NCBI GenBank assembly: GCA_024279275.1
Contig: JAJRRS010000038.1
Location: 1 to 64,000, forward strand
Reading direction: 5' to 3'
DNA length: 64,000 nucleotides
Source: Planctomycetota bacterium
GTDB taxonomy: Bacteria; Planctomycetota; Phycisphaerae; Phycisphaerales; Phycisphaeraceae
Shown here: piece by piece, positions 8,775-18,390 of the stretch
How positions within the stretch are numbered: position 1 is the first letter of the stretch
Layout: every line of letters starts with the position of its first letter
Program-made: the position numbers and the translations under genes
The notes under the pieces: generated by a model
What the model was told of the DNA's origin: nothing
Databases searched by the model: none
What the model saw: the letters and a program-made list of their open reading frames with translations, nothing else

Positions 8775-10214
8775 ATGCTCAAAGAAACCTATCCCTACTA
8801 CCTGGCGAACCAGCCGAAGCAACCCAACATCGATCTGCCGGTGAAAGATAAATACACCGGCGAGGTCGCAACGCGCGCCGCACTCGCCGACGCCGACGCG
8901 ATTGAACAAGCGATCGCCGCTGCGGTGGACGCAGCCGAACCCATGCGCCGTCTCAAGGCGTACGAACGGCAGGCGGTGCTGGAGCATTGCGTGCGACGGT
9001 TCCGCGAGCGGGCGGAGGAGTTAGCGCAGGGCCTGTGCATCGAGGCGGGCAAGCCGATCAAGGATTCACGCGGCGAGGTGGCCCGGCTGGTCGACACGTT
9101 CAAGATCGCCGCAGAAGAAGCGACACGCATCAGTGGCGAAGTGATCCCGATGGATATCTCGGCCCGGGCGTCGGGGTACTCGGGGATGACCAAACGAGTC
9201 CCGGTCGGTGTCTGCTCGTTCATCACGCCGTTTAATTTCCCGTTGAACCTGGTGGCGCACAAGGTCGCACCTGCGATCGCGGCGGGTTGTCCGTTTGTAC
9301 TCAAGCCTGCGCCTGATACGCCGATCGGGGCGTTGATCATTGGCGAGGTTCTGGCTGAGACTGATTTGCCCAAAGGCGCATTTTCTATTTTACCGACCAC
9401 CAATGAGCTGGCTGGGCCGCTGATCGAAGACGATCGGATCAAGTTGCTTTCATTCACCGGGTCGGCGGTGGGCTGGGAGTTGCGTGCCAGAGCGGGTAAG
9501 AAAAAGGTGGTGCTCGAACTGGGGGGCAACGCGGCGTGTATCGTCGATGAAGATATCACCGGCCAACACTTGGACGATGCGGTGAAGCGCATGGTGATCG
9601 GCGCGTTTTACCAGTCCGGGCAGAGCTGCGTCGGGGTGCAGCGGGTATTGGTACACGAGTCTGTGTATGACGAGTTCAAGCGTAAGTTTGTGGAGGCTTC
9701 AAAGGCGCTGAGGGCCGGGGATCCCAAGGATGAAGCGACGTTTATTGGGCCGATGATCTCGGAGAAGTCGGCGAAGCGTCTTGAGGGCTGGATCAATAAG
9801 GCGGTAGATGGCGACGCGAGGCTGCTCTGTGGCGGTGGGCGCGAAGGTTCGATGCTGCAAGCCACGGTGCTTGAAGATGTGCCGAGCGATCGTGCGATCT
9901 GGTGTCGGGAGGCGTTCGGCCCGGTCGCGGTGTTAAAGAAGTTCAGTGACTTCGATGAAGCACTTAGAATAGTTAACGACAGCCCGTTCGGTCTGCAGGC
10001 CGGGGTCTTCACACGCGATCTCTACAAGGCGCACAGAGCCTGGGATGAGCTAGAGGTCGGCGGGGTCATCATCGGAGACATCCCGAGCTGGCGCGTCGAC
10101 CACATGCCCTACGGCGGGGTCAAGGCCAGCGGGCTTGGGCGTGAAGGCATCCGCTATGCGATTCAGGAGATGACCGAGGTCCGTTTGATGGTGGTGCGTA
10201 CGCCGGAGGCCTGA
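8775..10214 (+). CDS. aldehyde dehydrogenase family protein
   Basis: 479 residues from this ATG. NAD(P)-dependent oxidation of an aldehyde to its acid. Seen: TPFNFPLNLVAHKVAPAIA, the nucleotide-contact FTGSAVGWELR, ELGGNAACIV with the general-base glutamate, and GQSCVGVQRV with the catalytic cysteine. The QSCVGVQRV form is shared with lactaldehyde, phosphonoacetaldehyde and GAPN-like members, so a small hydroxylated aldehyde is possible, but the substrate is not determined. The start was placed at 8775 because GGAGG lies 11 nt upstream and MLKETYPYYLAN is a typical N-terminus for the group; an in-frame GTG at 8718 would add 19 residues. It follows gdhA by about 140 bp. Confidence 0.85.
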   Translation: MLKETYPYYLANQPKQPNIDLPVKDKYTGEVATRAALADADAIEQAIAAAVDAAEPMRRLKAYERQAVLEHCVRRFRERAEELAQGLCIEAGKPIKDSRGEVARLVDTFKIAAEEATRISGEVIPMDISARASGYSGMTKRVPVGVCSFITPFNFPLNLVAHKVAPAIAAGCPFVLKPAPDTPIGALIIGEVLAETDLPKGAFSILPTTNELAGPLIEDDRIKLLSFTGSAVGWELRARAGKKKVVLELGGNAACIVDEDITGQHLDDAVKRMVIGAFYQSGQSCVGVQRVLVHESVYDEFKRKFVEASKALRAGDPKDEATFIGPMISEKSAKRLEGWINKAVDGDARLLCGGGREGSMLQATVLEDVPSDRAIWCREAFGPVAVLKKFSDFDEALRIVNDSPFGLQAGVFTRDLYKAHRAWDELEVGGVIIGDIPSWRVDHMPYGGVKASGLGREGIRYAIQEMTEVRLMVVRTPEA

Positions 10215-10268
10215 TCCGGCAGGTGTTGTATCGTATGGGTGGGGGCGACATCAGCCGATAGAAAACCT

Positions 10269-12968
10269 ATGGCCCAACCCGATCTTCATAATAACCCGGA
10301 GCGTGTCAGGCTTGCCGAGGACGCCGCGCGGCAGAAGAACTGGAAACGGTTCGGGCCTTACCTTGCGGAGCGGCAATGGGGGACGGTGCGTGAGGATTAT
10401 TCGGCGGGCGGGGATGCGTGGGGCTATTTGCCACACGACCACGCGCGTAGCCGAGCGTATCGCTGGGGCGAGGATGGGTTGCTTGGGATCAGTGATCGTG
10501 AGTGTCGATTGTGTTTCGCGTTAGCGTTATGGAACGGCAAAGACCCGATCCTCAAGGAACGGTTGTTCGGACTCACCGGGCCACAGGGCAATCACGGCGA
10601 GGATGTCAAGGAGCTTTACTATTACCTGGATTCGTCGCCGACACACAGCTACATGAAGGCGTTGTACAAGTACCCGCAACGCGAATACCCCTATGCGCAG
10701 CTTGTTGAAGAGAATGCAAAACGCAGCAAGGCCCAGGGGGAGTTCGAGCTTGCAGACACGGGGGTATTTGATGGGGGGCGGTACTTTGATGTATTTGCGG
10801 AGTACGCCAAGGGTTCCCCGAACGATGTGTTGATCCGGGTGACGATCCACAATCGTGGCCCAAAGGATGCCGAGTTGCACCTGCTGGGGACGTTGTGGTT
10901 CCGCAATACCTGGTCATGGGGCTGCGGGGACGAGGGGTGTTGGCATCGACCGACGTTGAAGTTGGATGCGGATGGGCGGGGTATCGAGGCGGGCCACAGC
11001 ACGCTTGGCGAGTTTCGGTTTCATGCCGACACCGCATCAGACGGGACAACGGGCGACTGGCTGTTCACAGAAAACGATACGAATCACAAGCGTTTGTACA
11101 ACGGCAAGAACGAGAGCGACTACGTTAAAGATGCGTTCGACCGGTACGTCGTCCATGGCGAAAAAGGCGCGGTCAACCCTGAAAAAACAGGAACGAAGGC
11201 GGCGGCGTATTACAAGCTAAACGTGCCAGCGGGCGGATCGGTGAGTGTGAATCTTCGCTTGTCATCGAATGATGAGGCACCTGCTGAGCCGTTCGGGGAG
11301 GCGTTTGAAAAAGTGCTTAGTAAGCGGATCGCCGAGACCGACACGTTTTATGAATCGTGTACGCCGACGGGTCTGAGCGACGAACATCGGCGGATCAGCC
11401 GACAGGCGGACGCGGGGCTTTTGTGGAGCAAGCAGTTTTACTACTACGTCGTGCGTGACTGGCTGCGTGGCGACTTGGCGCAGCCCGCGCCCCCGAAAGA
11501 GAGGCACACCGGTCGGAACGCGGACTGGTCGCACTTATATAACCGTGACATCATCTCGATGCCGGACAAGTGGGAGTATCCGTGGTACGCGGCGTGGGAT
11601 CTGGCGTTTCACACGATCAGCTTTGCCCGATTGGACCCGGGCTTTGCCAAGAAGCAGTTGCTGTTGATGCTGCGTGAGTGGTACATGCACCCCAACGGGC
11701 AGATGCCGGCGTACGAATTTGCGCTGTCGGATGTGAACCCGCCGGTGCATGCATGGGCGTGTTGGCGTGTGTACAAGATGACAGGTAAGCGGGGTGAACG
11801 TGATCGCGATTTCTTGACGCGGGCGTTCCAGAAGCTGCTGCTGAACTTTACATGGTGGGTCAATCGCAAAGACGCCAACGGCAAGCACCTGTTCACCGGC
11901 GGGTTCCTTGGGCTTGATAATATCGGTGTGTTCGATCGCTCCAAGCCGCTGCCGGTCGGGGGGACGCTTGAGCAGGCGGACGGGACGGCGTGGATGGCGT
12001 TTTACTGCGGGACGATGCTGTCGATGGCGTTGGAACTAGCGCTAGAACAACCGGAGTATGAAGACCTCGCGAGCAAATTCTTTGAGCACTTCATCCACAT
12101 CGCCGACGCGATGAACAACCTCGGCGGCGAGGGGTTGTGGGATGAAGAGGATGGGTTTTATTACGACCAACTCAGGCTCGCGGGGCAGAGCACGCCGTTA
12201 AAGGTGCGCTCGATGGTCGGGCTGATCCCGCTGTTTGCGGTGGAAGTCCTAAAAGGCGAGACGATCGATCGGCTGCCGGGGTTTAAGAAGCGGATGCAGT
12301 GGTTTATCAAGAACCGGCCTGACCTGGCGCGGACGATCAGTTGCATGAGCCACGCGGACGGCAGCGGCGACGACCGGTACCTGCTGGCAATCCCGACGCG
12401 CGGTCGACTCGAACGCATCCTCGAATACCTGCTTGACGAGAGTGAGTTCTTGTCACCTTATGGTGTCCGGTCATTGTCACGGGCGCACCTGGATAAGCCT
12501 TACCGATTCCTGGCGGACGGGGCGGGGTATTCGGTGGGGTATGTGCCGGGCGAATCCGATAGTTATCTTTTTGGTGGCAACAGCAACTGGCGCGGGCCGG
12601 TCTGGTTCCCGGTGAACTACCTGCTGATCGAATCGTTGGAACGATACGATCGGTTTTATGGCGGGACGATCCAGGTGGAATGCCCGAAGGGTTCGGGCGT
12701 AAAAGTCAGCCTGGGGGAGGCGGCGGACGAGATACGCCGCAGGCTGGTTCGGCTGTTTGAGCTTGACAAAAGCGGGCATCGGCCCTGCCACGGTGGTGAT
12801 ACGCGCTACGCAAACGACCCGGGATTCCGCGATCTGCTGCTGTTCCATGAGTATTTCCACGGCGAAACAGGCCGGGGGCTTGGCGCCAGCCATCAGACCG
12901 GGTGGACCGCACTGGTCAGTCAGTGCATCAACGATCAGGGTAGAATGGGGGGAGGCAAGAGCCGTTAG
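10269..12968 (+). CDS. MGH1/GH63-type glycoside hydrolase
   Basis: 899 residues from the ATG at 10269. Large (alpha/alpha)6-barrel glycosidase of the group annotated as MGH1-like or GH63 glucosidase. Seen: LAERQWGTVREDYS and WGYLPHDHARSRAYRW near the N-terminus, then barrel motifs PWYAAWDLAFHTI, GQMPAYEFALSDVNPPVHAW, FLGLDNIGVFDR and EQADGTAWMAFYC, and GGNSNWRGPVWFPVNYLLIE near the C-terminus. Relatives act on glucosylglycerate, mannosylglycerate or other alpha-glucosides; the substrate is not known here. There is no signal peptide, so it is probably cytoplasmic. A GTG at 10239 would extend the protein by 10 residues without adding any recognised motif. Confidence 0.83.
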   Translation: MAQPDLHNNPERVRLAEDAARQKNWKRFGPYLAERQWGTVREDYSAGGDAWGYLPHDHARSRAYRWGEDGLLGISDRECRLCFALALWNGKDPILKERLFGLTGPQGNHGEDVKELYYYLDSSPTHSYMKALYKYPQREYPYAQLVEENAKRSKAQGEFELADTGVFDGGRYFDVFAEYAKGSPNDVLIRVTIHNRGPKDAELHLLGTLWFRNTWSWGCGDEGCWHRPTLKLDADGRGIEAGHSTLGEFRFHADTASDGTTGDWLFTENDTNHKRLYNGKNESDYVKDAFDRYVVHGEKGAVNPEKTGTKAAAYYKLNVPAGGSVSVNLRLSSNDEAPAEPFGEAFEKVLSKRIAETDTFYESCTPTGLSDEHRRISRQADAGLLWSKQFYYYVVRDWLRGDLAQPAPPKERHTGRNADWSHLYNRDIISMPDKWEYPWYAAWDLAFHTISFARLDPGFAKKQLLLMLREWYMHPNGQMPAYEFALSDVNPPVHAWACWRVYKMTGKRGERDRDFLTRAFQKLLLNFTWWVNRKDANGKHLFTGGFLGLDNIGVFDRSKPLPVGGTLEQADGTAWMAFYCGTMLSMALELALEQPEYEDLASKFFEHFIHIADAMNNLGGEGLWDEEDGFYYDQLRLAGQSTPLKVRSMVGLIPLFAVEVLKGETIDRLPGFKKRMQWFIKNRPDLARTISCMSHADGSGDDRYLLAIPTRGRLERILEYLLDESEFLSPYGVRSLSRAHLDKPYRFLADGAGYSVGYVPGESDSYLFGGNSNWRGPVWFPVNYLLIESLERYDRFYGGTIQVECPKGSGVKVSLGEAADEIRRRLVRLFELDKSGHRPCHGGDTRYANDPGFRDLLLFHEYFHGETGRGLGASHQTGWTALVSQCINDQGRMGGGKSR

Positions 12969-13023
12969 CCTTTAGCTTCTGAAATCTGATCTGGCCGATA
13001 CCCGAACCTCGATACCCGAACCC
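12963..13023 (+). repeat. upstream C-rich tandem repeat (family U)
   Basis: A GTTAGCCTTTAGC unit is followed by GATACCCGAACCTC and GATACCCGAACCC, ending exactly at the PAC2 start codon. It shares GCCGTTAGCC and the ACCC-periodic character with the sequence before the oxidase subunit IV gene at 36995. Confidence 0.6.
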
Positions 13024-13893
13024 ATGAAACCTCAACCGCTGCATTACGATGAACTGCCGAAGATGCCCGGTGCCCGGATGGTGCTTGCACTGGAAGGGTG
13101 GATGGATGGCGGAGAGGTTTCGACCGGGACGCTGGGTTGGTTAATCGATCAACTCGGTGCGGAAGAGGCGGCATGGATGGACCCGGACCCGTTTTATCTG
13201 GTGAACTTCCCCGGGTCGATGGAAGTCACCGCGATGTTTCGGCCACATGTGAACATCGAAGAGGGGCTGATCGCTGAGTATCAGGAGCCGACGAACACGT
13301 TCTACACCTCGGAGGAACACAACCTTGTTATGTTCCAGGGGGAGGAGCCGAACAACGCCTGGCAACTCTACACCGACTGCGTGTTCCACGTCGCTAAAGA
13401 GATCGGAGTGGAATCTATCTATTTCATCGGCAGCTTCGGCGGGGCGGTGCCTCACACGCGCGAGCCTCGCTTGTTTGCAACCGTATCCGGCGCATCGATC
13501 AAGCCGGGGCTTGAGACGCTGGGCATCAAGTTCAGCAACTACGAGGGGCCAGCCAGTGTGGCGACGCACATGCTCACCCGCGCGGATGATGCGGGGATGA
13601 CGATGGCGAACCTGTCCGCGGAGATCCCGGCGTACATCGAGGGGATCAACGCCAAGAGCATCGAGGCCGTCGCCCGCAAACTCGCCGCAATCCTCGACCT
13701 GAGCCTGAACTTCGACAAGCTACGCAAGACCAGCGACCGCTGGGAGAAGCGCCTGACCAAGGCGGTGAGCAAAAAAGAAGAGTTGCTCGAACACATCCAG
13801 AAGCTCGAAGAAGACTACGACCACGAGGTCTTCGATACCCAGATGGGCGACCTGAAAGATTTCTTGAAGAAGCAGGGTGTGCGGGTGGATTGA
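13024..13893 (+). CDS. PAC2 family protein
   Basis: 289 residues. The PAC2 (proteasome-assembly-chaperone-2-like) fold is indicated by MVLALEGWMDGGEVS and WLIDQLGAEE near the N-terminus, GVESIYFIGSFGGAVPHTR in the middle, and a charged C-terminal region with coiled-coil character (KKEELLEHIQKLEEDYDHEV). Bacterial PAC2 proteins have no settled function. The 60 bp upstream contains tandem GATACCCGAACC units that run directly into the ATG, with no Shine-Dalgarno. The gene ends 2 bp from the end of the convergent RraB-like gene. Confidence 0.8.
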   Translation: MKPQPLHYDELPKMPGARMVLALEGWMDGGEVSTGTLGWLIDQLGAEEAAWMDPDPFYLVNFPGSMEVTAMFRPHVNIEEGLIAEYQEPTNTFYTSEEHNLVMFQGEEPNNAWQLYTDCVFHVAKEIGVESIYFIGSFGGAVPHTREPRLFATVSGASIKPGLETLGIKFSNYEGPASVATHMLTRADDAGMTMANLSAEIPAYIEGINAKSIEAVARKLAAILDLSLNFDKLRKTSDRWEKRLTKAVSKKEELLEHIQKLEEDYDHEVFDTQMGDLKDFLKKQGVRVD

Positions 13894-13894
13894 G

Positions 13895-14242
13895 TCAAGT
13901 CTTGGGCCATGGATTTAGATTACCAGCAGTGCCCCAGCCATCCGAGTAACCACCCAAAGGCATGCTAAGATCATTCAGTTCATCTTGCATTGCAATCACA
14001 GTGTCGTAAGTCAAAATCATCTCCTTGACACATATCACATCCCAGCCCTCTGCTTCTTCATCTTTATAAAGACGGGGCTGGTAGCCGTGCGACTTAGCCA
14101 CTCCGGCAAACTGGTGGGCCAAGTCCTCGTCCGCCAACACGACCGGAAAGTCGATAGACATCGGCTTCGCCATACCGTTTCCATCTGATGCAACGCGACG
14201 CAGGGCATCACCATCCGCATCATTGGGGTATTCGATGGACAT
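13895..14242 (-). CDS. RraB-like ribonuclease E inhibitor family protein
   Basis: 115 residues. Features of the RraB/DUF695-type domain are visible: YPNDADGDALRRVASDG at the N-terminus, a hydrophobic core VLADEDLAHQFAGVAKSHGY, and the C-terminal signature MQDELNDL...GGYSDGWGT. RraB binds RNase E and alters RNA turnover in enterobacteria; whether the planctomycete relatives do this is unknown. The gene is followed at 2 bp by the convergent PAC2 gene, and a tRNA-Gln gene lies just upstream on the same strand. Confidence 0.7.
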   Translation of the reverse strand: MSIEYPNDADGDALRRVASDGNGMAKPMSIDFPVVLADEDLAHQFAGVAKSHGYQPRLYKDEEAEGWDVICVKEMILTYDTVIAMQDELNDLSMPLGGYSDGWGTAGNLNPWPKT

Positions 14243-14280
14243 GATTGGATTATCTCCCCCAGATTACAAAATGCTCAAAA

Positions 14281-14352
14281 TTGGCCCACAGGGACTCGAA
14301 CCCCGACTAAGTGGATCAGAACCACTCGTGCTACCAATTACACCATGGGCCA
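14281..14352 (-). tRNA. tRNA-Gln (anticodon CTG)
   Basis: Read on the minus strand: acceptor TGGCCCA pairs with TGGGCCA, the D-arm contains AATTGGTAGC, the anticodon stem AGTGG/CCACT encloses the loop TTCTGAT with anticodon CTG, and the T-arm CGGGG-TTCGAGT-CCCTG is intact. Discriminator A. CCA is not encoded. Confidence 0.93.
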
Positions 14353-14438
14353 AGGTGTTGGGCGTATGCCCTGATACTTACGGCGAAGATGCTAAGGCTG
14401 GGTCCGCCCGGCGTCAAGGTCCGCCCCGGTGAGGCCCC

Positions 14439-15116
14439 CTACTCCACATCAGAGGCGGTCAAACCCAGACGCACCAGCAACTGGGCAAGAGGCGTCTGGT
14501 CAAGTGAATCCTGTGTCAGGTCGGCGTGGTCGAACGACTGATAGCCGGTCATTGCGGTCGGGACGGCAACGGTAAACATGCCCGCGGCCTTGGCGGCGGT
14601 GATCCCCAGAGCCGAGTCCTCCAACGCCAGCGCGGATTCAGGTGGAACACCCAGCGCTCGGCAGGCGTGCAGGTACGGATCGGGGTTGGGCTTGTGTTTG
14701 TCGGTGTCTTCGCTGCAGGTGGTGTGGTCAAAGAAATCAAACAACCCTAAACGCTGCAAGTGTCCATCCACCCATCGGTGGGTCGAGCCTGACGCCACGG
14801 CCAACTTTAACCCCATCTCCCGGGCGTCTTCAATAACCCGCTGCACACCGGGCTGGATCGGCTGCGCCGCTAAAAGTCTGGCAACGGCTTCGCGGTACTG
14901 CTCGATCAACGCATCGATGTCCAGGTCACGCTGCAGTTCCCAAGCGAGCCGGCGGGGGAACAAGTCAATCTTCACGGGCTTACCCATCACGTCCAGCCAG
15001 GCCTGTACCGGGAGATCCCGGCCGAAGGAAGCGAACACGTCCCGCCACGCCTCGTATTGGGGGCGTTCAGTTTCGAGGATTAACCCGTCAAAGTCGAAGA
15101 CGATAGCGCGGATCAT
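14439..15116 (-). CDS. HAD-family hydrolase (beta-phosphoglucomutase-like)
   Basis: 225 residues. Phosphatase or phosphomutase of HAD subfamily IA. Motif I FDFDGLILETE (nucleophile and acid-base aspartates), motif II VASGST, motif III KHKPNPDPYLHA, motif IV EDSALGITAAKAAGM, with a helical cap between motifs I and II. The substrate cannot be told from sequence. The ATG at 15116 overlaps the end of the ribulose-phosphate epimerase gene by 4 bp (ATGA), so the two are translationally coupled, and a role in sugar-phosphate housekeeping is plausible. Confidence 0.85.
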   Translation of the reverse strand: MIRAIVFDFDGLILETERPQYEAWRDVFASFGRDLPVQAWLDVMGKPVKIDLFPRRLAWELQRDLDIDALIEQYREAVARLLAAQPIQPGVQRVIEDAREMGLKLAVASGSTHRWVDGHLQRLGLFDFFDHTTCSEDTDKHKPNPDPYLHACRALGVPPESALALEDSALGITAAKAAGMFTVAVPTAMTGYQSFDHADLTQDSLDQTPLAQLLVRLGLTASDVE

Positions 15117-15820
15117 ACGCCAGCAGCTTTCATAGCGACGATCACCTTGGCGCGGTCGTCACTTCCAAAGAGCGCGGAGGCGGTGACGATGACATCCGTG
15201 CCAGCGGCGACGGCGAGCGGGGTGGTTTCGACATTGAGTCCGCCGTCCATCTCGATCCGTGTGCCGGGTGCGGTGCGCTCTTTGAGCCAACGGGTTTTTT
15301 CAAGAACCTCGGGGATAAACTTCTGGCCCGATCGGCCGGGGATCACGCTCATGACCAGGACGAGATCGAGGTCGTTAAGGTGCGGGCCGATCCCCTGTTC
15401 GAGTTGTTGCAGGGTTGTGGGTGGGTTGACGACCATCCCGGGGGACATGCCTGCATCACGGATGCGCTTAATCAATTCCCCGGCATCAACCCCATCGGGA
15501 CGCATGGGCTTGCATACTTCGACGTGGAAGGCGAACAGATTGGCCCCGGCCTGCGCGAATGAGTCAACATAATCGCCGGGCCGTTGGACCATCAGATGAA
15601 CATCAAGAAATACATCCGGGAGGTGACGGCGTACCCCACGGATCATGTCGGCACCCATCGTCAGGTTCGACACGAAGTGCCCATCCATCACATCAATGTG
15701 CAACAGGTCCGCGCCTTTGCCTAATACGTCCTGACAGTCCTTGGCCATCGCGCCAAAGTCTGCGGACAGGATTGACGCGGCGATCAGGGGGTGAGTGGGT
15801 GGCTGGGTAATGTCGAGCAT
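15113..15820 (-). CDS. rpe: ribulose-phosphate 3-epimerase
   Basis: 235 residues from the ATG at 15820. Interconverts ribulose 5-phosphate and xylulose 5-phosphate (pentose phosphate pathway, cytoplasm). TIM-barrel signatures: AASILSADFGAM, HIDVMDGHFV and VHLMVQ supplying metal ligands, MSVIPGRSGQKFI at the phosphate-binding loop, and EMDGGLNVET. The longer reading from 15916 was rejected because its extra 32 residues come from the upstream repeat and the family begins at this Met. No Shine-Dalgarno: the start follows TATCAT-ACCCCC, suggesting a leaderless mRNA. The gene is followed by the overlapping HAD hydrolase. Confidence 0.92.
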   Translation of the reverse strand: MLDITQPPTHPLIAASILSADFGAMAKDCQDVLGKGADLLHIDVMDGHFVSNLTMGADMIRGVRRHLPDVFLDVHLMVQRPGDYVDSFAQAGANLFAFHVEVCKPMRPDGVDAGELIKRIRDAGMSPGMVVNPPTTLQQLEQGIGPHLNDLDLVLVMSVIPGRSGQKFIPEVLEKTRWLKERTAPGTRIEMDGGLNVETTPLAVAAGTDVIVTASALFGSDDRAKVIVAMKAAGV

Positions 15821-15866
15821 GGGGGTATGATAGCGGGTGGTCGGGTCTGGGGTCCAGGGTATCGGA
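15818..15866 (-). promoter_or_regulatory. leaderless -10 box and family-U repeat upstream of rpe
   Basis: On the minus strand ACCCTGGACCCCAGACCC is followed by TATCAT (15832-15827), six bases, then the rpe ATG. No -35 consensus is seen at the expected place; the C-rich repeat occupies it. The arrangement matches that before the DppF-type gene at 26027. Confidence 0.5.
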
Positions 15867-15925
15867 ATGAATTGACGGGTCTCCCAAGCGTTTCTTATCC
15901 ATCTTGCCCGGCGCAAGAACGGGGG

Positions 15926-16942
15926 TCAGAACCGGCTGATGATCGCGACACGGACATAGGGTTCATCGCTGATATCGCGGACGGTGTCGGTGTCACGCAC
16001 ATCAAAGCCGCGGGTAAACGCCTGATCGAAGGCGTAGCCGCCAGCCACACGTAGCTCCACGCCCGGGAAGCTGTCACCCTCTCGGCCGCGCCAGACGACG
16101 CCGGCCTCGATGCGCTGCTGGGCGAACATCAGTCGGCGATTATTGTTTGGGTCGGAGTCGAGCTTGTAGGCGTTGAGGCTGCTGTCGTAGCTGGCGTAGA
16201 CCGACCAGGGCTGTGTTACTTCGTACTCGATGATGCCCTTGATCGTGGTGGGGATGAAGTAAGTGGCGCGCAGGGTCGTCTTGTCGTTGGGTTTCCAGGT
16301 GATGCTGCTGGAGGGGAAGCCGAGTGTGTAGGTGGTCTGGTCGTCGAGCCGATCGTAGTAGATGAACCCGGGGAGGGGGATGTCCGGGGCAAACGTGCGG
16401 TGGCCGTCATAGTCGAGGATGAGCTTGTAGCCCCGATGCTCGCCGAGGCTGCGTGTCACGATCAGGTCCGCCAGGCCGTAGTACGCGCCGCCGTCGCCGA
16501 AGGCATTGTCCCCTGCATACCCGCCGCCGAGGATGACTTGCAGCGTCGTGTCCGGATCGACATCAAACATCATCGCCCCGGCGAACGAGACATCAACCAG
16601 ACGCTGGGGCAGCGCGGTGTCGGGGCTGTGGATATCCAAGCGGTGTGTGTTGAAAGCGAAACTGGGCGAGAGCGTGTCGTTGGGTTCCAGACGCCACCGC
16701 CCCGCCGCCTGATAGCGAGACAACCGAACATCCATCCCGGTCTGGTCGGTATCACCCTTAGACTGCCCCCAAGCGTCGGCTGTAAAATCCACGGCCCGCT
16801 CGGCCGCCCAAGGATTAGCCAGCATCGTCGAGGCGGTCTGGGCATGGGAAACTGAAACGCAACCTACAATGAGCCAAACCGGTATCAGGGCACGGATGAG
16901 TTGTTTAGCCAAAGGACACCTCCCAAAATAACCAACAAGCAT
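15926..16942 (-). CDS. outer-membrane beta-barrel-like protein
   Basis: 338 residues with an N-terminal signal peptide (PVWLIVGCVSVSHAQ, cleavage near residue 35). The mature part alternates polar and hydrophobic residues and has many aromatic strand ends (YKLILDYDGHRTF, TTYTLGFPSSSITW, PWSVYASYDSSLNAY), and the protein ends in Phe (VRVAIISRF), as usual for outer-membrane barrels. It resembles the DUF6268-type family. Ligand and function are unknown. It lies downstream of pgk on the same strand, separated from it by a terminator. Confidence 0.65.
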   Translation of the reverse strand: MLVGYFGRCPLAKQLIRALIPVWLIVGCVSVSHAQTASTMLANPWAAERAVDFTADAWGQSKGDTDQTGMDVRLSRYQAAGRWRLEPNDTLSPSFAFNTHRLDIHSPDTALPQRLVDVSFAGAMMFDVDPDTTLQVILGGGYAGDNAFGDGGAYYGLADLIVTRSLGEHRGYKLILDYDGHRTFAPDIPLPGFIYYDRLDDQTTYTLGFPSSSITWKPNDKTTLRATYFIPTTIKGIIEYEVTQPWSVYASYDSSLNAYKLDSDPNNNRRLMFAQQRIEAGVVWRGREGDSFPGVELRVAGGYAFDQAFTRGFDVRDTDTVRDISDEPYVRVAIISRF

Positions 16943-16974
16943 GAAGACTGGACGTGCTGAAGTATACCGCGCAT

Positions 16975-17012
16975 AAAAAAGCCAGACCTTCGATAAACTC
17001 AGGCCCGGCTTT
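16975..17012 (-). terminator. rho-independent terminator after pgk
   Basis: On the minus strand, a 12-bp stem AAAGCCGGGCCT/AGGTCTGGCTTT (two wobble pairs) with an 11-nt loop runs into a row of T residues, starting 29 bp after the pgk stop codon. Confidence 0.8.
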
Positions 17013-17040
17013 GAGGGGGGGCAAAATGGTTGGGTGTGAT

Positions 17041-18237
17041 CTATTTTTCGTCTAGCAGCTCAACACTGGCAAACTTCTTGCCTTCGAGCATCTCCAGGCT
17101 TGCGCCGCCACCTGTGCTGACGTGGCTGACCTTGTCGGCAAACCCGAGCTGCTCGACTGCGGCGGCGCTGTCACCCCCGCCGATGATGCTGGTCGCACCT
17201 CCCCCGGAAGCATCGGCGATGGCCTGGGCGACGGCCTGGGTACCGGCGTCAAAAGGGGGCATCTCAAAGACGCCCATCGGGCCGTTCCAGACGACTGTTT
17301 TGGCGTCCTTGACCGCGTCACAAAACAGCTCGATCGACTTGGGACCGATGTCCAGCCCCTCGTAGCCGTCGGGAATATCGCCGGTGACGATCTGCTTGTT
17401 GCAGTCGCCGGAGAACGCGTCGCCGCAATGGGTGTCGATCGGGAGCACGAGTTTGTCGCCACCGAGTTCGAGTATCCGCTTGGCCATCTCGACCCGGTCC
17501 TTCTCGACCAGGCTGTTGCCGACCTGCTTGCCTTGCGCCAGGAAGAAGGTGTACGCCATCGCCCCACCGACGAGTACCTTGTCGCAGATCTTCAGGAGGT
17601 TTTCGATGACGGTGATCTTGTCCGAGACTTTCGCGCCGCCGAGGATCGCGACGAAGGGACGCTCGGGGGTGCTGATCGTATCGGTGAGGTACTTGATTTC
17701 TTTTTCGACCAGGAACCCGCAGACCACAGACTTACCCGCAGCCTTCATCGCATTAGGCACAGCCACCATCGAGGCGTGTTCGCGGTGGCAGGTGCCGAAA
17801 GCGTCGTTGCAGTAGAGGTCGCCGAAGCCGGCTAGAGTCTGGGCAAAATCCGCATCGCCTTTCTTCTCAGCCTTGGAGAATCGCAGGTTCTCAAGCACCA
17901 GCACCTGTCCGGGCTGAAGCGACAGGGCCTTGATGCGGGCATCTTCGCCGATGGTATCGCTGGCGAACAACACCTCCATCTTCAACAGCTCACCCAGGCG
18001 GTCCGCAGCAGGCTCAAGGCTGAACGCCGGCTCCGGGCCGATGCCCTTGGGCCTGCCCAGATGGCTCATCAATACCAGCGAACCCCCGCCATCCAAAACA
18101 CTTGTGATCGATGGCATAGCCATGCGTATCCGCCTGTCATCACTGATCTTGCCGTCCTGCAAGGGGACATTAAAATCCACACGCATCAACACACGCTTGC
18201 CCGCCACGTCGGCATCGGCAATCGTCTTCTTAGGCAT
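17041..18237 (-). CDS. pgk: phosphoglycerate kinase
   Basis: 398 residues from the ATG at 18237. Glycolytic enzyme transferring phosphate between 1,3-bisphosphoglycerate and ADP. Seen: [55 protein letters not shown], the hinge [28 protein letters not shown], and [14 protein letters not shown] at the C-terminus. The longer reading from 18366 adds 43 residues found in no pgk; GGAGAG precedes the chosen ATG. The upstream region has a good promoter and the gene is closed by a terminator, so it looks monocistronic. Confidence 0.96.
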   Translation of the reverse strand: MPKKTIADADVAGKRVLMRVDFNVPLQDGKISDDRRIRMAMPSITSVLDGGGSLVLMSHLGRPKGIGPEPAFSLEPAADRLGELLKMEVLFASDTIGEDARIKALSLQPGQVLVLENLRFSKAEKKGDADFAQTLAGFGDLYCNDAFGTCHREHASMVAVPNAMKAAGKSVVCGFLVEKEIKYLTDTISTPERPFVAILGGAKVSDKITVIENLLKICDKVLVGGAMAYTFFLAQGKQVGNSLVEKDRVEMAKRILELGGDKLVLPIDTHCGDAFSGDCNKQIVTGDIPDGYEGLDIGPKSIELFCDAVKDAKTVVWNGPMGVFEMPPFDAGTQAVAQAIADASGGGATSIIGGGDSAAAVEQLGFADKVSHVSTGGGASLEMLEGKKFASVELLDEK

Positions 18238-18289
18238 CGGTCTCTCCGAGTTGTAAATAAGATTAAGGGGGCTGAAAACTGGAATAGGC

Positions 18290-18317
18290 ATAATAGTCAG
18301 CCGCCACGGGCATTCAA
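18290..18317 (-). promoter_or_regulatory. pgk promoter
   Basis: Minus strand: -35 TTGAAT (18317-18312), 16-bp spacer, -10 TATTAT (18295-18290), giving a 5' leader of about 45 nt before the Shine-Dalgarno GGAGAG. Just upstream, GTGTGT-(10)-ACACAC near 18324-18345 is an inverted repeat that could be an operator. Confidence 0.55.
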
Positions 18318-18390
18318 GCCCATGTGTGTAAAAATATCGACACACCCCGAGAATTCGCTCGGTCATGGGCTAGCCAATTCGCTGGGAACC

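Noticed and set aside
18238-18366. N-terminal extension of phosphoglycerate kinase
   Set aside because: The 43 extra residues match no kinase, cover the promoter at 18290-18317, and the Shine-Dalgarno fits the ATG at 18237.
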